Source: Clostridia bacterium (GTDB taxonomy: Bacteria; Bacillota; Clostridia; Christensenellales; Aristaeellaceae). Taken from it: DNA of 40,891 bases. A program made the position numbers and the translations under genes. Below the pieces are notes generated by a model that saw only the letters and a list, made by a program, of their open reading frames with translations, did no database searches and was not told where the DNA came from. The stretch is from the NCBI GenBank assembly GCA_017459565.1, contig JAFUCP010000176.1, forward strand, positions 1-40,891, given 5' to 3'. How positions within the stretch are numbered: the first letter of the stretch is position 1; each line of letters begins with the position of its first letter. Below, piece after piece: positions 1-7,746 of this stretch.

Positions 1-26
1 CAAGCATATTATAGGAGGCTCCGGGC

Positions 27-1427
27 ATGGGATGGGGCAAACGGGTTAAGGATTTCTTCGGCGTGCAGGACATGACCACCGGCAAGCCGATGAGCAAGCT
101 GATCCAGTTTTCGCTGCCGCTGCTGATCGGCAACCTGGCGCAGCAGCTGTACAACACCGTGGACTCCATCGTGGTGGGCAAGTACATCGGGGATACGGCG
201 CTGGCGGCGGTGGGAACGGCAGGGCCGATCCTGAATCTGCTGTTGGTGCTGTTCATGGGCGTGGCCACGGGCGCGAGCATCATGGCCTCCCAGTATTTCG
301 GCGCCAAGGACAGGGACAGCCTGAGCCGCGTGGTGGGCAGCACCATTATGCTGACGCTGTTCAGCGGGCTTTTGATGACGGTGGTGGGCTTCTTTGCCTC
401 GCCGCTGCTGATCGGGCTGGTGGCTCCCCCGGCGGACGTGGCCGAGGGCGCGATCACCTATCTGCGCATCATATTCATCGGCATACTGGGTGGCGCGGCA
501 TACAACATCCTCTCCGGCGTGCTGCGGGGCATCGGGGACAGCTTCTATCCGCTGATCTATCTGGTGGTGGCCTGCCTTTTGAACATCGTGCTGGATATCC
601 TGTTCGTGGCGAAATTCAACATGGGCATCGCGGGCGTGGCCTGGGCCACGATCATCGCCCAGGCCGTGTCCGGACTGTGCTGCCTGATCCGGCTGGTGGG
701 TATGAAGCAGATTATTGATGTGAACCGCAAAACGCTGGTCCCCGACGGACCCATCACCCGCAAGCTGTGTATGCTGGGCCTGCCCGCGGGCGTGACCCAG
801 GCGCTGTTTTCCATGTCGGCCATCGTGGTGCAGGGCTTGACCAATTCCCTGGGCACGGCGGTCATTGCCGCCAACGTGGCCATCATGCGCGTGGACGGCT
901 TCGCCATGATGCCCAACTTCACCTTCGGCACCGCCTCCACCACCTTCGTGGGGCAGAACATCGGTGCGCAGCGCATTGACCGCGTGCGCACAGGCATACG
1001 GGATCTGCTCAAGCTGGCGCTGATCACCGCCGCCGTGCTGGTGGCCTGCATCCTGCTGTTTGGCCACGGGCTCATCGGCATGTTTACGGATACCGAGGAT
1101 GTCATCACCATCGGCATCCACGGCCTGCGCTGGCTGGCGCTGGGCTACATCGCCTTCGCCGTCAGCCAGGTGCTGCAAGGTGCGATGCGCGGCGCGGGAG
1201 AGACCATGCTGCCCATGTGGATATCCATCATCACCACCATACTGGTGCGCCTGCCGCTGGCCTATCTGCTGGCGGCGCTGACCCGCTCCGAAGCCTGGCC
1301 CAAGGGCAACCCCGAGGCGCTGTTCGCCTCGCTGCTGATCTCCTGGCTGCTGGGCATGGCGCTGACCGTGATCGCCTATCGCCGCGGCTCCTGGAAGAGG
1401 CGTCTGCCGGAGGCGCTGAAGGCGTAA
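27..1427 (+). CDS. MATE family multidrug/metabolite efflux transporter
   Basis: The 466-residue protein is almost entirely hydrophobic, with about twelve predicted membrane segments in two halves. This is the usual size and layout of MATE (NorM/DinF type) cation-coupled exporters. The N-terminal part carries the typical PLLIGNLAQQLYNTVDSIVVG segment of bacterial MATE proteins, and the second half repeats the pattern (LGLPAGVTQALFSMS). It would act in the cytoplasmic membrane, exporting cationic drugs or metabolites in exchange for Na+ or H+; the substrate cannot be told from sequence. The start is the ATG at 27, eight bases after a perfect AGGAGG (13-18). It is followed by a hairpin terminator and a new promoter, so it is probably not co-transcribed with the sensory genes downstream. 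The family call is secure. Confidence 0.93.
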   Translation: MGWGKRVKDFFGVQDMTTGKPMSKLIQFSLPLLIGNLAQQLYNTVDSIVVGKYIGDTALAAVGTAGPILNLLLVLFMGVATGASIMASQYFGAKDRDSLSRVVGSTIMLTLFSGLLMTVVGFFASPLLIGLVAPPADVAEGAITYLRIIFIGILGGAAYNILSGVLRGIGDSFYPLIYLVVACLLNIVLDILFVAKFNMGIAGVAWATIIAQAVSGLCCLIRLVGMKQIIDVNRKTLVPDGPITRKLCMLGLPAGVTQALFSMSAIVVQGLTNSLGTAVIAANVAIMRVDGFAMMPNFTFGTASTTFVGQNIGAQRIDRVRTGIRDLLKLALITAAVLVACILLFGHGLIGMFTDTEDVITIGIHGLRWLALGYIAFAVSQVLQGAMRGAGETMLPMWISIITTILVRLPLAYLLAALTRSEAWPKGNPEALFASLLISWLLGMALTVIAYRRGSWKRRLPEALKA

Positions 1428-1545
1428 GGCAAGCACAATACAGGCGGGACTGTCTGAACCGCCTGCAATCATGCGGGCAATAAAGCGACGGCCCCGCATC
1501 CGTTCCCGGCGCCTGCGCGCAATCCGAAAAGGACCTGTAACCATG

Positions 1546-1571
1546 AAATGGCGGCGTCTATGCCGCCATTT
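1546..1571 (+). terminator. Intrinsic terminator after the MATE gene
   Basis: A perfect 10-bp stem (AAATGGCGGC / GCCGCCATTT) with the 6-base loop GTCTAT ends in TTTT (1569-1572). The A-rich 5' side makes it potentially bidirectional. It separates the MATE gene from the downstream sensory operon. Confidence 0.75.
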
Positions 1572-1743
1572 TGCATGGGCAAAAAGCCGCTATTGCCGGT
1601 TGCGGCATATTCGCGCTGTCATCTGGCCGATTGCAGGTGTCCCGGAAAGCGGGCAAGCTATCGAAAGGCGAGGGAGCCTTTATCAACAGGAAAATCGACC
1701 CGCCCCATCGACCTGCGGTTTACGGATTCGCAGATATCGGGTA

Positions 1744-1772
1744 TTGACCGGGGCGGGGATAATTGTTATAAT
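1744..1772 (+). promoter_or_regulatory. Sigma-A-type promoter of the sensory operon
   Basis: TTGACC (1744-1749), a 17-bp spacer and a perfect TATAAT (1767-1772). The expected start of transcription is near 1779, about 55 bases before the binding-protein gene. Confidence 0.75.
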
Positions 1773-1834
1773 AATGGAAAAGTATAGGTGAAGCAGGCCC
1801 TTCGGGGGCGCAGGCTTGAACGTGGGTGAATTAT

Positions 1835-2764
1835 ATGAAGCGAAATCACGTGGGCGCATGGGCCGCTGTGGCGCTGCTGCTGGCGCTTTTGCTGGCGGCG
1901 GGCGCGGCTGTGGCCGAGGACGGCGTAGAGACCTATGTGCTGAACGAGTGGAACTATGTGGAAGGAGCCATGGACGTTTCAAGCGGCATCCCGGAGGACG
2001 CCCAGGGCGTGCTGGGGGACATACGGGAGTCGGGTGTGCTGCGCGTGGCGACGGAGCCCTATTTCCCGCCTCAGGAGTTTATCGACCCGGACCGGGAGGG
2101 ACAGGACAGGTTCGCCGGCTCGGACATGGAGCTGGCCCGTCGGATAGCCGAGCGCATGGGCGTGGCGCTTGAAATCGTTCCCATGGACTTTTCCGAGGTG
2201 TTGAACGCGGTGGCGACGGGCACATGTGACCTGGCCGTTTCAGCGCTGTCCTATACGCCGGAGCGCGCCTCCCAGGTGACGATGTCCAAGGGCTATTTCT
2301 TCTCCGAAAGCGGCGGCGGCGAGGGGATGATGATCCGCGAGGCGGACGCCGGGGAGATAACGGGCATCGAGGACCTCAAGGGCCGGGATATCGTGGCCCA
2401 GGCCGGATCGCTGCAGGAGATGATGGTGGCGGAGCATGTGCAGCGTTACCACGAATTCCGGCGGCTGCAGCTGGTGCAGGACGTGTATGACGCGCTGACG
2501 GCGGGGGAAGCCGACGCGGCCATGGTGGACGCCGACAGCGCCGGAGTCTATATCGCCAACAATCCGGCGTGCGGGCTCATGCTGGTTCCGGGCGTGATGT
2601 TCCAGCTGGAGGACCGGTACGCGGGGGACCGCGTGGCCGGCAAAAAGGGCGAGTTGCAGCTGATGTACTTTGTCAACGGCGTGATTGAAGAGCTGCTGGC
2701 GTCCGGGGAATACGAGGCGTGGTACGACGCCGCCGTCGTCCGCGCCGCCGCGCTGGGCCTGTGA
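1835..2764 (+). CDS. Orphan extracellular solute-binding protein, family 3
   Basis: A 309-residue protein with a classical N-terminal export signal (about residues 1-27: KR followed by a long Leu/Ala stretch, then AVAED). A family 3 solute-binding fold (SBP_bac_3, amino-acid type) follows: GVLRVATEPYFPPQEF, then SDMELARRIAERMG, then DLAVSALSYTPERA. No lipobox cysteine is present, so it is either secreted or held by an uncleaved signal. The ATG at 1835 is chosen; the upstream in-frame GTG (1826) sits in the weak Shine-Dalgarno-like GGGTGA. No permease or ATPase gene is nearby. Instead the HD-GYP sensor starts 59 bases downstream, which suggests a ligand-presenting role rather than transport (inference). 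Its own promoter and a TTCG-capped leader hairpin lie upstream. Confidence 0.85.
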   Translation: MKRNHVGAWAAVALLLALLLAAGAAVAEDGVETYVLNEWNYVEGAMDVSSGIPEDAQGVLGDIRESGVLRVATEPYFPPQEFIDPDREGQDRFAGSDMELARRIAERMGVALEIVPMDFSEVLNAVATGTCDLAVSALSYTPERASQVTMSKGYFFSESGGGEGMMIREADAGEITGIEDLKGRDIVAQAGSLQEMMVAEHVQRYHEFRRLQLVQDVYDALTAGEADAAMVDADSAGVYIANNPACGLMLVPGVMFQLEDRYAGDRVAGKKGELQLMYFVNGVIEELLASGEYEAWYDAAVVRAAALGL

Positions 2765-2823
2765 GGGTATTCTATGGTTATGTGGCATGAAGGCCGGGTT
2801 GCTGAAACGGGAGGACGGAGCGC

Positions 2824-5800
2824 ATGAAACGTTGGAAGCTTTGGCAGATTGTGCTGTTTGTCGCCCTCTGCATACTCCTGAACTACGGCGGAAGGCGGCT
2901 GGCTTCGCATTTTGACCTGCCGCTGTGGCTGGATTCCTTCGGGACCGTGCTGTGCGCCTATGCCGGCGGGCCGCTGTGCGGCGCGATCGTGGGCGCGTCC
3001 TCCAATCTGATCTATGGCATGGTGAACCATATTTCCTATATTTATGCGCTGACCAGCGTCGCGCTGGGCCTGATCGCGGGCTTCTCCGCGCGCCGGGGCC
3101 GCATGAAGACGATATTCGGCACGATGAGCGTGGCGGCGCAGGCTACCGTGGCGGCGGTTGTGATTTCCGTGCCGCTGAACGTGCTGTTCTTTGAGGGCGG
3201 CACGGGCAACCTCTGGGGCAACGGCGTGATCGGTTATTTTCGGGAGCATGGATTGCCCTGGCTGGTGAGCGTGACCGCGGGGGAATTTTACATAGACTTT
3301 ATCGACAAGCAGCTCACGCTTTTACTGATGCATGTGGGGCTTTTGCTGCTGTGGCGCGTGCGGGGCAGGCGCGCGAAGGGAGAGGCGAAGGCCGGCGCGG
3401 AGCAGCTGCTGGGCATGGCGCTGGTCTGCGCGCTGCTGGCGGGTGCGCCGTCGGCGGCCCGGGCCGAGGGCGCCCTTGCGGAGGTCATCGATTACAACGA
3501 CTATGTGCAGACCGTCTACAGCAGCAACAACGGCCTGCCCTGCGGCGAGGCCAACGACATTGCCCAGACCAACGACGGCATCCTTTGGATCGGCACCTAT
3601 GCCGGGCTTTACCGCTACAACGGCAGCGAGTTCAGGTGGATGGACAGCTATGAATCCGTGCGCAACGTCAATTGCCTGTACGTGGACAAGGAGGGGCGGC
3701 TGTGGATCGGCACAAACGATAACGGCCTGTCCATCTGTATTAATGAGAAGATCGTGAACGTAGTGGACCAGGCCCGGGGCCTGCCCAGCAATTCCGTGCG
3801 CGCCATCGTGCAGAGTACGGACGGGTATTACTATGTGGGCACCACCAGCAGTATGCAGATCATGACGCTCAACAGCGGCTTAAGCCAGGTCAGCACCCTG
3901 TGGGAGGTCAACTATGCCAACGCGATCGCCGCCGACGAAGACGGCCACGTGGCCGCGATCACCTCGGACGGGCGGCTGTTTTTGATGCAAAAGGGCCGGA
4001 TATTGAGTTCCATCCAGCTCACAGATGACAGCGAAACCTTCAACACCGTGTGCTTCGACGAAGACGGGGTGCTGCTGGCGGGCACCTCCACCAATCATAT
4101 TTACGTCTACGAAATCGACGAGGGACGATTTGATGAGAAAACCGTGCGCACCTGCGAGGGCCTGAACCACATCAACGACCTGTATTACCTGGATAACGGC
4201 GAGCTGTTCATCTCCGCGGACAACGGGGTGGGCTACATCAGCCGGGACAACGATTTTGAGGCCGTCAACACCAACAGCTTCAACAACAGCATCGACAACA
4301 TGCTCATCGATTACCAGGGGAATCTGTGGTTCACATCCTCCCGGCTTGGGCTATTGCGCATGGCTCCCTCGGCCTTCAAGGATGTGTACAGCACCGTGGG
4401 TATGCCCAACCGCGTGGTCAACGCCGTGGAAAAGTGGCAGGACTGCTATTATTTCGGCACGGATAAGGGCCTGGACGCCGTGGACGCGCTCTGCAAGCGG
4501 CGGGTGAACAACGCGCTTACAGAGGCGCTGGAGGGCGTGCGCATACGCTGCCTGCTGGCGGATTCGTCGGACCATCTGTGGATATGCGCCTATGGCAGCG
4601 GGCTGCTGGAGGTGGCCCCGGACGGCACGCAGTACCTGTACAACAGAGATAACGGCAGCTTCGGAAACCGCGCCCGCGTGGTGGCGGAGCTTTCCGACGG
4701 CAGGATCATGGCCGGCGGCGACACCGGCATCAGCTTCATACGCGACCATGAGATCGTGGATACCATCGACTATGCCGACGGCCTGATCAATTCCATGATT
4801 CTGACGGTGACGGAGCTTTCCGATGGCACGATCCTGGCGGGCACCGACGGCGACGGCATCGTTGTGCTTTCCCCTTCGGGCGGGATCGAGAGCATGATTA
4901 CCCGCGCCGACGGCCTGAGCAGCGAGGTCATCCTGCGCACCGTGAAGGACCCGCGCACGGAGGGCGTTTTCATCGTCACCAGCAACGGCCTGTGCTACAT
5001 GGACGCGGACGGGGCCGTCCGTTCGCTGAAAAACTTCCCCTATTTCAACAACTATGACGTGTGGGCCAAGGACGACGACACGCTTTTCGTCATGAGCAGC
5101 GCGGGCATTTATGTGGTCAGCCGCAGCGACCTGCTCTCCGGGCGGGAGGATTTGAGCTATGACCTGCTGGACGCCCGGCGCGGCCTGAACAGCGCGCTGA
5201 CGGCCAACTCCTGGAACTACTGCGATGAGCGCGGCGATTTGTTTTTGCCCTGCGATACGGGCGTGTTCATCATCGACAGCGCCCGGTACAGCTCCGTGAC
5301 CAGCACCTACCGCATGTCCGTCAATTCCGTGCGGCTGGACAACGTCATGCAGCGGGTGGAGCGGGACACGCCCATCGAGGTGGGCCGCGGCGTCAGCAAG
5401 ATCGAATTGTATCCGGAGGTCATCAACTACACCATACAGGACCCCTACGTGGGCTACTGGCTGGAGGGCTTTGAGAGCGATTGGAACATCCAGGCCCAGA
5501 GCCAGCTGGGCACCATCGTGTATACCAACCTTCCCACCGGGGATTACACCTTCCATCTGGCCGTGTTCGACAACGGCCTGGAGAATATCCTCGAGGAACG
5601 GGAATATGCGCTGACCAAGGCCAAGGAGATTTACGACAACAAGTGGTTCACGGTCTATGTGCTGCTGGTGCCCATGTTCGCCGTGGCCTGGCTGACTTGG
5701 TTCCTGGGCCGCACCCGCGTGCAGCGCACCCTGGAGCTGCAACGGCGGGAGCTGAGGCTGGCGCATCAGCAGATCCAGATGGGCAATGAGACCGTCATCG

Positions 5801-6375
5801 CCATCGCCAAGGCCGTGGACGCCAAGGACGAGCGCACCAGCCAACATTCCCAGCGCGTCTCGGAATACTCGGTGCTGATCGCCAGGGAGCTGGGCTTCAG
5901 CGAGGAGGAGCTGGTGAACCTGAAGCGGGCGGCGCTGATGCACGATATCGGCAAAATCGGCATCCCCGACAGAATACTGAACAAGCCTGCGCGGCTGACG
6001 GACGATGAATACGCCATCATGAAATCCCACGTGACCCGCGGCGCGGAGATATTGAAGGACTTCACGCTGATCGACCACGTGGTGGAGGGGGCGCGCTACC
6101 ATCACGAGCGCTACGACGGGCGGGGCTATCCCGACGGCCTGAAGAGCGAGGACATTCCGCTGTACGGGCGCATCATCGGCGTGGCGGACGCCTTTGACGC
6201 CATGACCGCCAACCGTATCTACCGCAAGCAGATGGATTTCGAATATGTCCTCAACGAGATGCACAACGGGCGCGGCACCCAGTTTGACCCGAAGATCGTG
6301 GACATACTGCTGCAGCTGATCGACGAGGGGAAGATCGACCTGAACGCGCTGTATCCGCCCAAGCAGGACGATTAG
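2824..6375 (+). CDS. Membrane sensor: ECF-S-like domain, beta-propeller, Y_Y_Y, HD-GYP
   Basis: An 1183-residue one-component sensor. Residues about 1-180 form five or so membrane segments resembling ECF-transporter S components (WLDSFGTVLCAYAGGPLCGA, then GASSNLIYG). A further hydrophobic stretch at about 196-215 ends in AARAEG. Residues about 225-780 are propeller repeats of the two-component-regulator type (DGILWIGTYAGLYRYNG, EGRLWIGTNDNGL). A Y_Y_Y domain (about 858-918), a membrane helix (about 940-960) and a short helical linker follow. The C-terminus is an intact HD-GYP phosphodiesterase: HDIGKIGIPD near 1040 and HHERYDGRGYP near 1093. HD-GYP enzymes degrade cyclic di-GMP, so the extracellular propeller probably senses a ligand and controls this activity. 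The start has GGGAGG nine bases upstream. It lies in an operon between two binding-protein genes. Confidence 0.92.
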   Translation: MKRWKLWQIVLFVALCILLNYGGRRLASHFDLPLWLDSFGTVLCAYAGGPLCGAIVGASSNLIYGMVNHISYIYALTSVALGLIAGFSARRGRMKTIFGTMSVAAQATVAAVVISVPLNVLFFEGGTGNLWGNGVIGYFREHGLPWLVSVTAGEFYIDFIDKQLTLLLMHVGLLLLWRVRGRRAKGEAKAGAEQLLGMALVCALLAGAPSAARAEGALAEVIDYNDYVQTVYSSNNGLPCGEANDIAQTNDGILWIGTYAGLYRYNGSEFRWMDSYESVRNVNCLYVDKEGRLWIGTNDNGLSICINEKIVNVVDQARGLPSNSVRAIVQSTDGYYYVGTTSSMQIMTLNSGLSQVSTLWEVNYANAIAADEDGHVAAITSDGRLFLMQKGRILSSIQLTDDSETFNTVCFDEDGVLLAGTSTNHIYVYEIDEGRFDEKTVRTCEGLNHINDLYYLDNGELFISADNGVGYISRDNDFEAVNTNSFNNSIDNMLIDYQGNLWFTSSRLGLLRMAPSAFKDVYSTVGMPNRVVNAVEKWQDCYYFGTDKGLDAVDALCKRRVNNALTEALEGVRIRCLLADSSDHLWICAYGSGLLEVAPDGTQYLYNRDNGSFGNRARVVAELSDGRIMAGGDTGISFIRDHEIVDTIDYADGLINSMILTVTELSDGTILAGTDGDGIVVLSPSGGIESMITRADGLSSEVILRTVKDPRTEGVFIVTSNGLCYMDADGAVRSLKNFPYFNNYDVWAKDDDTLFVMSSAGIYVVSRSDLLSGREDLSYDLLDARRGLNSALTANSWNYCDERGDLFLPCDTGVFIIDSARYSSVTSTYRMSVNSVRLDNVMQRVERDTPIEVGRGVSKIELYPEVINYTIQDPYVGYWLEGFESDWNIQAQSQLGTIVYTNLPTGDYTFHLAVFDNGLENILEEREYALTKAKEIYDNKWFTVYVLLVPMFAVAWLTWFLGRTRVQRTLELQRRELRLAHQQIQMGNETVIAIAKAVDAKDERTSQHSQRVSEYSVLIARELGFSEEELVNLKRAALMHDIGKIGIPDRILNKPARLTDDEYAIMKSHVTRGAEILKDFTLIDHVVEGARYHHERYDGRGYPDGLKSEDIPLYGRIIGVADAFDAMTANRIYRKQMDFEYVLNEMHNGRGTQFDPKIVDILLQLIDEGKIDLNALYPPKQDD

Positions 6376-6396
6376 CGCCATACCGGGAGGACGAGC

Positions 6397-7587
6397 ATGA
6401 AGCGCATATACATTACGACCCTGTTGACGGCGCTGGCGGTGATGCTGATTTTCAGCCTGGTCTATTCCATTTGGGACGATGCCGCGCCCATAGATTCCAT
6501 CAAGGTGGGCTTTATCTATGAAAACGATGAAAGCACGCCCTATACCTACAACTTCTGCCTGGCCCAGAATGCCCTGGAGCGGGAGTACGGCAGCCGCGTG
6601 CAGCTGCTGACCCGGAACAACGTGCCGGAGGCGGAGTCGGAGGAGCCGGTGCGGGAGCTGGCCCGCGCGGGCTGCAGCATTATCTTTCTGAACAACTACA
6701 GCGACCAGATCAGGCTGCTGGCCGAGGAATATCCCCGGGTTCAGTTCTGCCAGAACTCCTTCAATGCCGCCGATCACGAGCATTATCCCGCCAATTACCA
6801 CACCTTTAACGCCGAAATCTACCAGGGCCGCTATCTCAGCGGCATCGCCGCGGGCATGAAGCTGCGGGATCTGATCGATACCCACGCCATATCGCCCGAG
6901 GAGGCGCTGGTGGGCTATGTGGGGGCCTATCCCTCGGTGGAGGTCATATCCGGCTATACCGCGTTTTTGCTGGGCGTGCGCTCCGTGGCGCCGGAGGCCA
7001 CCATGCGCGTGCGCTATACCTATGCCTGGAGCAGCTACAACCGGGAAAAGAGCTGCGCCACCCAGCTGATCGACGAAGGCTGCGTGATCATCTCCCAGCA
7101 TACGGACACCATCGGGCCCGCCGTCGCCTGCGAGGAAGCCGCGACGAAGCGGCGCGTGTTCCACGTGGGCTACAACCAGAACGTCATCGACATTGCCCCG
7201 GCCTCCTCTCTCATCAGCACCCGCGCCAACTGGACGCCCTATGTGCTGGGGGCGGTGGAAGCGGTTCTCGCGGGCGACAGCATTGAAAAGCACGTGGACG
7301 GCCGCGTCCAGGGCAACGATGTCTGCGGCGGCATCGATACCGGCTGGGTGCAGATGCTGGAGCTGAACAAGCGCGTCGCCACCTACGACACCCAGGATGC
7401 CCTGAACCGGGCTGCGGAGCAGCTGCGCCGGGGCACGCTGGAGGTGTTCAAGGGCGATTATACGGGCACGAACCCCACCGACCCAAGCGATACTTGCGAT
7501 CTGCGGCTGGGCTACCGGGAGAACGACAAGACATCCTGGCCCACCTTTGGCTATGTGCTGGACGATGTGATCGTGGTGGAAAACTGA
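6397..7587 (+). CDS. BMP-family (PnrA-like) substrate-binding protein, membrane anchored
   Basis: A 396-residue protein with one N-terminal membrane helix (about residues 5-25) and a periplasmic-binding-protein fold of the BMP/PnrA type (Bmp family, usually nucleoside or autoinducer-2-like ligands). Supporting segments are IDSIKVGFIYENDES, CSIIFLNNYSDQ, YLSGIAAGMKL and VGYVGAYPSVEVISGYTAFLLGVRSV. Typical members are lipoproteins; this one has no lipobox cysteine, so it is probably anchored by the uncleaved helix. GGGAGG lies seven bases before the ATG, and the gene starts 21 bases after the HD-GYP gene. No ABC transporter genes are present. Together with the upstream family 3 binding protein this makes a sensor flanked by two orphan binding proteins. 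The fold is confident; ligand and role are unknown. Confidence 0.85.
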   Translation: MKRIYITTLLTALAVMLIFSLVYSIWDDAAPIDSIKVGFIYENDESTPYTYNFCLAQNALEREYGSRVQLLTRNNVPEAESEEPVRELARAGCSIIFLNNYSDQIRLLAEEYPRVQFCQNSFNAADHEHYPANYHTFNAEIYQGRYLSGIAAGMKLRDLIDTHAISPEEALVGYVGAYPSVEVISGYTAFLLGVRSVAPEATMRVRYTYAWSSYNREKSCATQLIDEGCVIISQHTDTIGPAVACEEAATKRRVFHVGYNQNVIDIAPASSLISTRANWTPYVLGAVEAVLAGDSIEKHVDGRVQGNDVCGGIDTGWVQMLELNKRVATYDTQDALNRAAEQLRRGTLEVFKGDYTGTNPTDPSDTCDLRLGYRENDKTSWPTFGYVLDDVIVVEN

Positions 7588-7658
7588 CGGGCGTTCCGGC
7601 GGAGGGGGAACATTGGTTCCCGGCTCACAAACCATAAAAAAGCTTTATGATTTTAAGG

Positions 7659-7687
7659 TTGCATATCAGGAACGGCAAGGGTATAAT
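7659..7687 (+). promoter_or_regulatory. Sigma-A-type promoter for the GGDEF/EAL gene
   Basis: TTGCAT (7659-7664), a 17-bp spacer and a perfect TATAAT (7682-7687). Transcription would begin near 7694, about 53 bases before the gene. A 6-bp hairpin without a T-run (7606-7621, GGGAAC/GTTCCC) lies just after the preceding gene, so the two units may still be partly co-transcribed. Confidence 0.7.
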
Positions 7688-7701
7688 GTTGTTAAACGCA
7701 A

Positions 7702-7729
7702 GTGTCAACCGCGTAAATAAACGCGACAC
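7702..7729 (+). promoter_or_regulatory. Hairpin abutting the Shine-Dalgarno of the GGDEF/EAL gene
   Basis: CGCGT (7710-7714) pairs with ACGCG (7721-7725) around the loop AAATAA, and GTGT (7702-7705) with ACAC (7726-7729) across a CAAC bulge. It ends one base before GGAGGT (7731-7736), so it could affect ribosome access. A regulatory role is inference. Confidence 0.4.
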
Positions 7730-7746
7730 GGGAGGTGGGTTTCAGA

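Larger units (their letters stand above)
1428..1825. other. 398-bp intergenic region, no gene
   Basis: No credible gene is seen. Three inverted repeats lie here: a 7-bp stem at 1441-1465 (CAGGCGG/CCGCCTG, no T-run), the terminator hairpin at 1546-1571, and a 6-bp stem at 1664-1681 (AAAGGC/GCCTTT). A sigma-A-type promoter at 1744-1772 follows. The transcript leader after it contains a stem capped by a TTCG tetraloop (1791-1817) just upstream of the next gene. Short open frames here lack ribosome binding sites. Confidence 0.6.

Noticed and set aside
4351..7635. Open frame of 1094 codons on the minus strand
   Set aside because: Antisense to the HD-GYP and BMP genes, whose families are clear; the reverse product has no recognisable domain.
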